A stretch of 5,103 nt of DNA from JAQGMV01 sp046597455 (GCA_046597455.1 JBKJKJ010000203.1:1-5103); one strand, 5' to 3'. Positions 1 to 5,103 are shown, numbered from the stretch's first letter. Notes: generated from the letters alone by a model not told the origin. Numbers and translations: made by a program.

Positions 1-1034
1 GTTTTGTCGAACTGCTCCATGCCGACTTTATAAGCGCCGCCGGTGTAGCGAAAACCCGAGTGGTAGACGATGAAATTGAGCTGCGGCCAGTCCTTGGCCG
101 CTTTGCCCACGTCGCGCACATCGGCGTAGGGCAGCAGGTTGGGAAACTTTGCGCCGGTCTCGGGCGGGAAGAGGCCTTTGTGCACGCACACATTCACGAG
201 CCCGGCTTTCACGAGCTTTTCGTAGAACGGATAAAGAAGCTTCTCGTCATCGAGGCGCCAGGCGTGGCGCGAGAGGTGCTTGTTGGTGTTGTCTCCGACG
301 GTGTAGCCTTTGAACGCATCGGGTTTGTTCTCGGCGATCGCACGATCGACGGCCTCCATCCAGCCCGGCATGCCGGGCATGAAGATGGCGTGCGAGAACA
401 TGCGCTTCGAACCGGTGAGCCGGTTCACCTTCGCGCGGGCATCGGCTTTCATTTCGTTGGTGAGAAACCAGTCGCGGGGTTCTTCCGAGCCTGAGCCCGA
501 AATCAGCGCGACCTTGGTATCGCTGTCGAAATAGATTTCCTTGAAGTAGTTCGCGAACTTCAGGTCGTCGAGTGTCTGCGGCTTGCCCGTGAGCGCCGGG
601 TTCCATCCCGCCTTGCCCACCGCTTCGCGCGAACGCACGAAATTGTCCAGGCGCGTGTCGTCGCGCAGGAAGTGCGTGTGCATGTCCATGATGAACTGGC
701 CGGCGAGCGCGCGCGCGCGCTCGTTCGCCATGTCGGGGGTCGCGGCCTCGGCGCGCCCGACGCTGAAAAACGGACCGTAGACATCGTTCATTGCGACGAA
801 GGCTGCGGCCATGCCGGCAGCGCTCTGGAAGAACCTGCGTCGCGACATGCCCTGGTGTTTCGCGAGCTCGGAGCCGAGCGCTTTCACCCGGGCTTCGACT
901 TTTTTCTGGTTCGGTGTCTGCGGGCTGGGCAGAAATTCGTCGCTGGAGACGAATTGCGTGGGGATGGGCGAGCGAAACGACGATGTTTCGGCCGGCAGCA
1001 GATTTTCGATTTCGTGCAGATCGGGCTGTGACAT
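1..1034 (-). CDS. Tat-exported amidohydrolase (amidohydrolase 2-like), 3' end outside window
   Basis: The frame is open from ATG at 1034-1032 to the window edge, giving 344 complete codons with no stop. An AGGAGG Shine-Dalgarno sits five bases upstream of the start. Residues 64-70 (SRRRFFQ) are a twin-arginine motif, followed by a hydrophobic run at about 71-82 and an A-E-A signal peptidase site at 95-97, so export of the folded protein to the periplasm is predicted. The mature part opens with D-M-H-T-H-F (His119 and His121), the HxH metal site of the amidohydrolase superfamily. Further likely metal or active-site histidines are His285 (V-C-V-H-K-G) and His325 (I-V-Y-H-S-G). The family consists of metal-dependent hydrolases or decarboxylases; the substrate is not evident here. 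It is divergent from the PrpD/TctC genes. An unusual feature is the roughly 60-residue hydrophilic segment before the Tat motif. The class is fairly certain and the reaction unknown. Confidence 0.88.
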   Translation of the reverse strand, partial: MSQPDLHEIENLLPAETSSFRSPIPTQFVSSDEFLPSPQTPNQKKVEARVKALGSELAKHQGMSRRRFFQSAAGMAAAFVAMNDVYGPFFSVGRAEAATPDMANERARALAGQFIMDMHTHFLRDDTRLDNFVRSREAVGKAGWNPALTGKPQTLDDLKFANYFKEIYFDSDTKVALISGSGSEEPRDWFLTNEMKADARAKVNRLTGSKRMFSHAIFMPGMPGWMEAVDRAIAENKPDAFKGYTVGDNTNKHLSRHAWRLDDEKLLYPFYEKLVKAGLVNVCVHKGLFPPETGAKFPNLLPYADVRDVGKAAKDWPQLNFIVYHSGFRYTGGAYKVGMEQFDK

Positions 1035-1039
1035 GGGAC

Positions 1040-1045
1040 CCTCCT
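1040..1045 (-). promoter_or_regulatory. Shine-Dalgarno AGGAGG that fixes the amidohydrolase start
   Basis: On the minus strand AGGAGG lies five bases before the ATG at 1034. An internal ATG at 848-846 would place the twin-arginine motif at the extreme N-terminus, but it has only CAGGG one base upstream, too close to serve. The ribosome site therefore supports the long form with the N-terminal extension. Confidence 0.75.
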
Positions 1046-1074
1046 GGGTGAGTCGGTGTGGTATTTTTCCGTCC

Positions 1075-1104
1075 ATTGTCTGCGCCGGATTCGACGGGTG
1101 TCAA
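1075..1104 (-). promoter_or_regulatory. Sigma70-like promoter for the amidohydrolase
   Basis: Read on the minus strand, a perfect -35 hexamer TTGACA (1104-1099) is followed after 18 bases by GACAAT (1080-1075), which matches four of six -10 positions including the final AAT. Transcription would start near 1068, leaving a leader of about 35 bases that contains the AGGAGG site. It is predicted from sequence only. Confidence 0.5.
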
Positions 1105-1164
1105 CGGCGTTCGGGATCGGCCACAGCGGTGCAGTTGCGATTTGCCACCGCAGGTCTTAAGGTT

Positions 1165-1189
1165 GAGCGCAACAAAAAAACCGGCGCTC
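1165..1189. repeat. Short inverted repeat around an A-tract in the divergent spacer
   Basis: GAGCGC (1165-1170) and GCGCTC (1184-1189) are perfect 6-base inverted arms separated by 13 bases that include seven consecutive A (1174-1180). It lies 36 bases before the PrpD-like start, so it could be an operator for the divergent pair or a small leader hairpin. It is not a terminator for either flanking gene, since both point away from it. It may be chance in GC-rich DNA. Confidence 0.25.
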
Positions 1190-1214
1190 GCACACGGGCG
1201 GCCGCCCCATCCCC

Positions 1215-1219
1215 AGGAG
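1215..1219 (+). promoter_or_regulatory. Shine-Dalgarno AGGAG that fixes the PrpD-like start at 1226
   Basis: AGGAG ends six bases before the ATG at 1226. The frame is open further upstream, to an ATG at 1058. Starting there would add 56 residues with no resemblance to the family, and the gene would run across the promoter of the divergent gene. The site supports the shorter start. Confidence 0.75.
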
Positions 1220-1225
1220 AGCCAC

Positions 1226-2611
1226 ATGAGCGTTAACCCCACACTCGACCTCGCCCGCTTCGCCGCCACGCTGGATTACGAACGCATCCCGGCGCACGCA
1301 CGGGAGTATTGCAAGGATCTGCTGCTCGATGCGCTGGCGTGCGCAGTCGCAGGGCATCAGGGCGAGGAAACGAATCAGGTCGCCGCATTCGCCTCGGCAC
1401 TCGCGCAATCGAGCGAAAGCAGCATCATCGGTGCAGACCGTCTCTCGCTCGCAGGCGCCACCCTGCTGAACGCCTATCTCGTCACTGCCGTCACCATGTG
1501 CGACGTGCACCGCTCCACGCTCACGCACATCACGCCCGAGGTCATGCCGCCGGCGCTTGCGATCGCCGAGCGCGATGACCTGTCCGGACGGGATCTGCTC
1601 GTCGCGCTCGTCGCCGGGTGTGAAGTCACCACGCGCATCGGGGTCGGCCTCGACTTCCCCGAGTTTCGCAAACGCGGCTGGCACGGTCCCGGAATCATCG
1701 GGCCGTTCGGCAGCGCCGCTGCGGTCGGCCGGCTGCTGGGGCTCGACGCGGAGACGATGGCGAAGGCTTTCGGCCTCGCCGGGAGCCAGGCCGCAGGCAC
1801 TTTTGCGGCGTGGGGCACGCCGACCGTCAAATTCCACCAGTGCCGCGGCGCACTCTCGGGGCTGATGGCGGCGCTCCTCGCGCAGCAGGGTTTCGTCGCC
1901 ACGCAGGAATTTCTCACGGCAAAAGACGGCGGGCTGTACAACACCTATACGAACGGGGGCAAGCCGGAGGCAGCGCTCGAAGGGCTGGGCGAGCGCTGGG
2001 AGCTCGAGCAGATCGCGCTGCGCCTGTGGCCGTCGGCATCGACCATCCAGGGTCTCGTCACTGCGATGTTCGACTTGATCGAGCAGAATGAAGTCCGGCC
2101 GGAGCAGGTTCGCAGAATCCGCGTGAGCCTCGGTGAGACCGCCAACCGGATGCACGGCATTTTCCCGCAGTACAAAGGGAAGTTCGAAGCGCTGCTCTCC
2201 GCGCATTATGCGGCCGCGATCATCCTGCACGACCGCGAGCTTACGCTCGCGCAGTTCGAGCCGGGCCGCTACAACGACCCGAAGCTGAAGGCTTACGCGG
2301 CCGAGAAAGTCGAAATCAAGGCCGATGCGTCGCTGAGGGAAGTGCAGACCATCGTCGAGGCGGACCTGGCTGACGGGCGCACGATCAAGGTGCGCAGCGA
2401 CGTGCCGCGCGGCGCACCCGAGAACCGCCTCACGCGCACACAGATCGAAGCGAAGTTCCGCACCTACGCGAAGCCTCGCATGTCGAGCGCGCGTATCGAT
2501 GAAATCATCGGGGCGGTGACCAGGCTTGAAGAGCTCGGCTCGGTGCGCACGTTGATGGACATGCTGCGATTCGAAGGCAAGGTGGCGGTGCGCGAGTCGG
2601 CCGCAGCGTGA
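1226..2611 (+). CDS. MmgE/PrpD family protein
   Basis: This 461-residue protein matches the usual length of the MmgE/PrpD family, which includes 2-methylcitrate dehydratase, cis-aconitate decarboxylase and iminodisuccinate epimerase. The helical N-terminal part has the typical D-L-L-L-D-A-L-A-C-A-V-A-G segment (31-43). H95 and H101 lie in the region that holds catalytic histidines in the family. G-W-H-G-P-G (151-156, His153) and V-K-F-H-Q-C-R-G (201-208, Lys202) correspond to the conserved His and Lys of the active site, judged by recall of the cis-aconitate decarboxylase layout. The C-terminal small domain includes F-E-A-L-L-S-A-H-Y-A-A-A (320-331). It is cytoplasmic, with no signal peptide. 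The tctC-like gene follows 69 bases later, so co-transcription is likely. Members act as lyases, dehydratases or epimerases on carboxylic acids. The exact reaction cannot be assigned, so no prpD symbol is given. Confidence 0.93.
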   Translation: MSVNPTLDLARFAATLDYERIPAHAREYCKDLLLDALACAVAGHQGEETNQVAAFASALAQSSESSIIGADRLSLAGATLLNAYLVTAVTMCDVHRSTLTHITPEVMPPALAIAERDDLSGRDLLVALVAGCEVTTRIGVGLDFPEFRKRGWHGPGIIGPFGSAAAVGRLLGLDAETMAKAFGLAGSQAAGTFAAWGTPTVKFHQCRGALSGLMAALLAQQGFVATQEFLTAKDGGLYNTYTNGGKPEAALEGLGERWELEQIALRLWPSASTIQGLVTAMFDLIEQNEVRPEQVRRIRVSLGETANRMHGIFPQYKGKFEALLSAHYAAAIILHDRELTLAQFEPGRYNDPKLKAYAAEKVEIKADASLREVQTIVEADLADGRTIKVRSDVPRGAPENRLTRTQIEAKFRTYAKPRMSSARIDEIIGAVTRLEELGSVRTLMDMLRFEGKVAVRESAAA

Positions 2612-2658
2612 GCCAGTGGGGGTGCGCCAGGACGAGGGCCTATCGCTGACCGCTCACG
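2607..2658. repeat. Wide-spaced inverted repeat spanning the PrpD-like stop
   Basis: CGTGAGC (2607-2613, overlapping the stop codon) and GCTCACG (2652-2658) are perfect 7-base inverted arms with a 38-base loop. There is no following T-tract, and the loop is long, so it is not a convincing terminator. It could pair in the mRNA just upstream of the tctC ribosome site and modulate its expression, but it may be chance. Confidence 0.2.
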
Positions 2659-2680
2659 ATTCACCAACGGAGGGGATTCA

Positions 2681-3679
2681 ATGCAACGCCCGACTCTCTC
2701 GTGTCTCGCAATAGCTGCAATCGCGGCTCTGGTTTCGTGTTCCGCCCTTGCGCAGCGTGCATCCTCCGCGCCCGGGGATTATCCCAACCGTCCGGTACGG
2801 ATCATCGTCCCGCAGGCGGCGGGCGGAGGTGTGGACGTCGTTGCGCGCAGCGTGGCACAGAAGCTGGGCGAATCATGGGGGCAGCAGGTCCTGGTCGATA
2901 ACCGGCCTGGCGCGAACGGCATCATCGGCATGGAAGCGGTGGCGAAGTCGAAACCCGACGGTTATACGCTGGGTGCACCGTTCACGTCGGTGATGACGAT
3001 CAATCCCCATGTGTACAAGACGCTTCCCTACGATCCGGTGCGCGATCTCACGCCGATCACTCAGATGGTCACGAACACGATCGTCCTGGTGGTCAATCCT
3101 TATCTGCCCGCGCGAACGGTGAAAGAGCTGGTGGCCCTGGGCCGGTCGCGTCCGGGGGATCTCATCTACGGTTCTTTCGGGGTGGGCAACATGACGCATC
3201 TCGCGGGCGAGCTCCTGCGGCTCGAAGCGAAACTGCGCATGACGCACGTGCCGTACAAAGGCGAGACCCCGGCCGTCACGGACCTGCTCGGAGGCCAGGT
3301 GGCGATGATTTTCGCGACCGCACCCGGTGTCGCGCCTCACGTGAGGACAGGACGGCTGCGCATGCTCGCGACAGGAGGCGAGCAGCGGGCGAGCGCGTAT
3401 CCCGAAACGCCGACCATGATCGAAGCCGGTTTCCCGAACGTGCGCGTCACCGGATGGTCGAGCCTAGTTGCGCCCGCGGGAACGCCGCCGGATATCATCG
3501 ATAGAATCCAGCGAGAGAGTGCGCGTCATCTCATGGGCTCCGAGCTTCGCGAACGCCTCAGCGCAGCCGGAGCGGAACCGGCGGCCACATCGCCGCAGGC
3601 GTTCGCGATGTTCCTCAAATCCGAATCCGAGAAATGGGCCCGCGTGGTGGAGCAGGCGGGCCTCACGCACAGCCAGTAA
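2681..3679 (+). CDS. TctC/Bug-family tripartite tricarboxylate transporter substrate-binding protein
   Basis: This is a 332-residue extracytoplasmic solute-binding protein, the usual length for the family. GGAGG (2669-2673) lies seven bases before the ATG. An N-terminal hydrophobic stretch (about 8-20) leads to an A-L-A/Q signal-peptide site at 22-25. The mature protein starts with the family hallmark Y-P-N-R-P-V-R-I-I-V-P (34-44), then A-A-G-G-G-V-D (46-52), the D-N-R-P-G-A-N-G loop (73-80) and K-P-D-G-Y-T-L (91-97). Further hallmarks are the H-V-P-Y-K-G segment (189-194), D-L-L-G-G-Q-V (201-207) and the S-L-V-A-P-A-G-T-P region (261-269). Such proteins deliver carboxylates or other small organic compounds to TctAB permeases, or act as orphan sensors. 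No TctA or TctB is in the window, so the ligand and permease are unknown. L17-V18-S19-C20 also fits a lipobox, so it might be a lipoprotein. Confidence 0.95.
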   Translation: MQRPTLSCLAIAAIAALVSCSALAQRASSAPGDYPNRPVRIIVPQAAGGGVDVVARSVAQKLGESWGQQVLVDNRPGANGIIGMEAVAKSKPDGYTLGAPFTSVMTINPHVYKTLPYDPVRDLTPITQMVTNTIVLVVNPYLPARTVKELVALGRSRPGDLIYGSFGVGNMTHLAGELLRLEAKLRMTHVPYKGETPAVTDLLGGQVAMIFATAPGVAPHVRTGRLRMLATGGEQRASAYPETPTMIEAGFPNVRVTGWSSLVAPAGTPPDIIDRIQRESARHLMGSELRERLSAAGAEPAATSPQAFAMFLKSESEKWARVVEQAGLTHSQ

Positions 3680-3680
3680 A

Positions 3681-3758
3681 AACAGGATCCGTTTCATCCA
3701 GTCGGAGATCGCGCGGTGGACGCGGCTGGTGAAGCAGGCGAAGATCGCTCCGGACTGA
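3681..3758 (+). pseudogene. C-terminal relic of a second TctC/Bug-type gene
   Basis: Directly after the TctC stop, in another frame, codons 3681-3755 translate to a 25-residue segment containing F-I-Q-S-E-I-A-R-W and L-V-K-Q-A, ending at TGA 3756-3758. This is the characteristic C-terminal helix of TctC/Bug proteins. It aligns to the end of the intact gene (F-L-K-S-E-S-E-K-W, then V-V-E-Q-A), sharing F, S, E, W, R, V, Q and A at eight of about 22 positions. The DNA of the two copies has diverged, so it is a paralog remnant and not a recent tandem duplication. No other part of a second gene is visible and there is no start codon or ribosome site. The likely history is deletion or recombination between two adjacent tctC paralogs. 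The alternative is a chance match, which the run of family-typical residues makes less likely. Confidence 0.6.
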
Positions 3759-3897
3759 TCGGTTCGGTGATGCAGTGATGTGACATTGTGACGACGTGAT
3801 GCGGTGGATGGGATCCGCTCGTGCGGCGATAGAGCCACTGCATCGGCGATCCGGCGATCACAGTTCTGGATTCATGTTTTGTTCTCAGGAGTACCGT
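3759..3897. other. Non-coding spacer with short direct repeats
   Basis: No gene is visible here. GTGA recurs at 3767, 3775, 3780, 3788 and 3796 (spacings 8, 5, 8, 8), with three of these extended to GTGATG. CGGCGAT recurs at 3824, 3844 and 3852. A 4-base hairpin CCGC-TCGT-GCGG occupies 3815-3826. No strong sigma70 promoter or intrinsic terminator with a T-tract was seen. The repeats could be regulator sites ahead of the selenoprotein gene, but they are low-complexity and may be neutral. Confidence 0.3.
3887..3891 (+). promoter_or_regulatory. Shine-Dalgarno AGGAG that fixes the UGSC protein start at 3898
   Basis: AGGAG ends six bases before the ATG at 3898-3900. The frame stays open upstream to another ATG at 3799-3801 and beyond, but that stretch encodes nothing family-like and has no ribosome site of this quality. 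The 3898 start gives the expected N-terminus of a UGSC-family protein. Confidence 0.75.
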
Positions 3898-4443
3898 ATG
3901 TCAGCCACCATTACCCTGTACGACCCCACCGCGCCGCGGCGCGAACCTGACGCAGCCGGCGTCGCCATCGCGGCGCTCAGCGGTCTTGCCGGCAAAGTCG
4001 TCGGATTTATCGACAATGCGAAGCCCAACTTCGGACTGTTTGCCGACGACCTCGGCGAGCTCCTGATGAGCAAATACGGTGTGGCGCGCGTGATCAAGCA
4101 TCGCAAGCCTTCCGCATCGGTGCCGGCCAAACCCGAGGTGATCGCCCAGCTCAGCGCAGAGTGCGACGTCGTCATCACCGGTTCCGGCGACTGAGGGTCC
4201 TGCACGTCGTGGAGTATCCACGACAGTGTAGAAGTGGCGAAGCGCGGAACGAGTGCCGTCACCGTATGCTCGACTGCATTCCTGACGCTGGGCAGGGCAC
4301 AGGCGCGCGCGCTGGGCGATGCCGCCCTTCCGATCGCGGTCATTCCGCACCCGTTCGGCATTCGCGACCGGCAGGAAGTCCGCGACATCGCGAGCAAGTG
4401 CGTGGACGAGCTCGTTGACCTCGTGACGGGAGGGCCGAAATGA
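3898..4443 (+). CDS. UGSC family selenoprotein with in-frame TGA decoded as selenocysteine
   Basis: The frame runs 98 codons to TGA at 4192-4194 and then continues 82 codons to TGA at 4441-4443. With the first TGA read as selenocysteine the product is 181 residues with U99-G100-S101-C102. This is the Sec-x-x-Cys signature of the UGSC (seleno)protein family, in which other members carry CGSC. Flanking residues also fit my recollection of the family: D-N-A-K-P-N (39-44), C-D-V-V-I-T-G-S-G-D before the Sec (89-98), T-S-W-S-I-H-D-S after it (103-110), and I-P-H-P-F-G near 149-154. A stem-loop directly after the TGA supports Sec insertion. There is no signal peptide, so it is cytoplasmic. U99 and C102 could form a selenenylsulfide redox centre like CxxC in thioredoxins; the partner and reaction are unknown. 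A conventional reading truncates it at residue 98. Decoding needs selABCD elsewhere in the genome, which cannot be seen. Alternatives are a nonsense mutation or sequencing error of a Cys codon. Confidence 0.9.
4192..4194 (+). other. Selenocysteine codon (TGA) at residue 99
   Basis: This in-frame TGA is followed immediately by codons for Gly-Ser-Cys. It occupies the first position of a Sec/Cys-Gly-Ser-Cys motif where Cys is the common replacement in homologs. The coding character and family similarity continue without a shift on both sides. Confidence 0.87.
4200..4231 (+). promoter_or_regulatory. Bacterial SECIS-like stem-loop
   Basis: Starting five bases after the TGA, 4200-4213 pairs with 4217-4231. 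The apical helix is eight perfect pairs, GTCGTGGA (4206-4213) with TCCACGAC (4217-4224). Below it a single bulged A (4225) is followed by six more pairs, including one G-U (4202/4229). The loop is GTA (4214-4216), or AGTAT if the last A-T pair opens. Nineteen bases separate the TGA from the loop, and a G lies in the first one or two loop positions, both as in known bacterial SECIS elements that bind SelB. The hairpin lies within the coding sequence, as is normal in bacteria. No bulged U like that in the E. coli fdhF element is evident. Confidence 0.85.
4429..4433 (+). promoter_or_regulatory. Shine-Dalgarno GGAGG inside the selenoprotein gene
   Basis: GGAGG (within GGGAGGG, 4428-4434) lies six bases before the ATG at 4440, inside the last codons of the selenoprotein gene. 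It fixes the partner start and indicates translational coupling. Because it sits downstream of the TGA, ribosomes that terminate at 4194 would not reach it, so partner synthesis could depend on Sec read-through. Confidence 0.75.
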
Positions 4444-5103
4444 ACGCGCCGGCACCCGCACCGGCCGGCGAGCGCGCGGCGACCTTCGACGCGCCCGACG
4501 ATTTCGACGCGATCAATCGGCTCTACCGCGAAAGGCGCTGGAGCGACGGCCTGCCCATCGTCCCGCCCACTGCAGAGCGCGTGGAGCGCATGCTCAAGCA
4601 CACTGCGCGCGGCCGGGACGAGGTCGTGGCGCGAGTCGCGCCCGGGTATGGCGCGGCGACCGTCGAGCGCATCGCGATCAATTGCGTGATGGCCGGCTGC
4701 GATCCCGATTACCTGCCGGTGCTGATCGCCGCGACCGAAGCGATTGCGGATCCGGCTTTCAATCTTCAGGGGATACAGGCGACGACGAACCCGGTGGCGG
4801 TCTGGGTCATCGTCAATGGACCGCTCGCCAGGACGCTCAACCTGAATGCCGGCTTCAACTGCCTGGGGCAGGGCAGATGGTCGAACGCCACCATAGGGCG
4901 CGCGATGCGCCTCATCCTGCAGAACATCGGCGGCGCACTGCCCGGCGAAATGGACCGGGCAACGCACGGTCAGCCGGGCAAGCACACCTTCTGCTGCGCA
5001 GAAAACGAAGAAGAAAGCCCGTGGGAGCCGCTGCACGTGGAGCGCGGATTCGCGCGTGAGCAGAGCACGGTGACGGTCGTCGGCGCGGAAGGCACGATGA
5101 ACA
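4440..5103 (+). CDS. Uncharacterised UGSC-partner protein, 3' end outside window
   Basis: The ATG at 4440 overlaps the selenoprotein stop (ATGA), and the frame is open for 221 codons to the window edge. I do not recognise a named enzyme family, but the sequence resembles conserved proteins that I recall lying beside UGSC proteins; this is recall, not a search result. After a Pro/Ala-rich N-terminus (1-15), residues 22-43 hold W-S-D-G-L-P-I-V-P-P-T. R-V-A-P-G-Y-G-A-A-T-V-E (65-76) and a Cys pair C82/C87 (N-C-V-M-A-G-C) follow. Next come N-L-Q-G-I-Q-A-T-T-N-P (108-118), I-V-N-G-P (124-128), C141, and a distinctive block with H-G-Q-P-G-K, C185-C186, and E-E-E-S-P-W-E-P-L-H-V-E-R-G-F (190-204). 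The five cysteines and the histidines could support redox chemistry or metal binding. There is no signal peptide or membrane segment. The strict coupling suggests a complex or shared pathway with the selenoprotein. Confidence 0.85.
   Translation, partial: MNAPAPAPAGERAATFDAPDDFDAINRLYRERRWSDGLPIVPPTAERVERMLKHTARGRDEVVARVAPGYGAATVERIAINCVMAGCDPDYLPVLIAATEAIADPAFNLQGIQATTNPVAVWVIVNGPLARTLNLNAGFNCLGQGRWSNATIGRAMRLILQNIGGALPGEMDRATHGQPGKHTFCCAENEEESPWEPLHVERGFAREQSTVTVVGAEGTMN

Noticed and set aside
1135..1163. Possible rightward promoter TTGCGA-N17-TAAGGT before the PrpD-like gene
   Set aside because: The -10 matches only three of six positions, too weak to annotate without start-site data.
1058..1225. 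Longer N-terminus for the PrpD-like protein
   Set aside because: The added 56 residues are unlike the family and cross the divergent promoter. A proper AGGAG precedes the ATG at 1226.
247..1269. 340-codon minus-strand frame overlapping the amidohydrolase
   Set aside because: It is in a different frame from the motif-bearing amidohydrolase, is arginine-rich, and starts inside the PrpD-like gene.
1157..2230. Long antisense open frame opposite the PrpD-like gene
   Set aside because: It is a shadow of a clear family member and has no recognisable motif.
3779..3800. CRP-like TGTGA motifs
   Set aside because: TGTGA half-sites are present, but no TCACA partner lies at the required spacing.
3796..3897. 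Longer N-terminus for the UGSC protein
   Set aside because: There is no family-like sequence and no good ribosome site. AGGAG at 3887-3891 supports the start at 3898.
4192..4194. TGA as a true stop or disabling mutation
   Set aside because: The Gly-Ser-Cys that follows, a well-placed SECIS-like hairpin, the uninterrupted downstream frame and the coupled stop all favour Sec. Raw-read confirmation would still be useful.
4234..4443. Separate small gene starting at GTG 4234
   Set aside because: It is in the same frame as, and completes, the UGSC protein. It has no good ribosome site and begins inside a conserved-looking region after the Sec codon.
3885..5036. Long antisense open frame (383 codons) opposite the selenoprotein and partner
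   Set aside because: It is arginine-rich and low in information, as expected for the complement of GC-rich coding sequence, and the plus-strand genes have family motifs and ribosome sites.

Overview
The window is a GC-rich stretch of bacterial accessory metabolism. A TctC/Bug-type extracytoplasmic binding protein, a MmgE/PrpD-family protein and a Tat-exported amidohydrolase together suggest an environmental proteobacterium, most likely a betaproteobacterium (Burkholderiales-like) or a relative. That is inferred from gene style; the window holds no taxonomic marker.

Layout. Positions 1-1034 (minus strand) carry most of a Tat-signal amidohydrolase whose 3' end lies outside the window. A 191-base divergent intergenic region (1035-1225) holds a good sigma70-like promoter for it. 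Rightwards come a MmgE/PrpD-family protein (1226-2611), a TctC/Bug solute-binding protein (2681-3679), a C-terminal relic of a second TctC-like gene (3681-3758), a short non-coding spacer (3759-3897), a UGSC-family selenoprotein (3898-4443), and the first 221 codons of a cysteine-containing partner protein (from 4440), which overlaps the selenoprotein stop by ATGA and runs off the right edge.

The main result is that the gene at 3898-4443 contains an in-frame TGA at 4192-4194. A standard reading would end the protein at 98 residues and call the rest a second small ORF or nothing. Read through, it gives a 181-residue protein with Sec99-Gly-Ser-Cys102, the signature of the UGSC (seleno)protein family. 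Immediately downstream of the TGA is a strong stem-loop (4200-4231) at the position and of the form expected of a bacterial SECIS element. The reading frame continues cleanly to a stop that is translationally coupled to the next gene.

Together the genes look like an uptake-and-catabolism cassette: a periplasmic binding protein captures a small, perhaps carboxylated, compound; an exported metal-dependent hydrolase and a PrpD-like lyase/isomerase act on it or its products; and a selenocysteine redox protein with its coupled partner performs an unknown thiol/selenol step. The substrate and the pathway cannot be read from the sequence.
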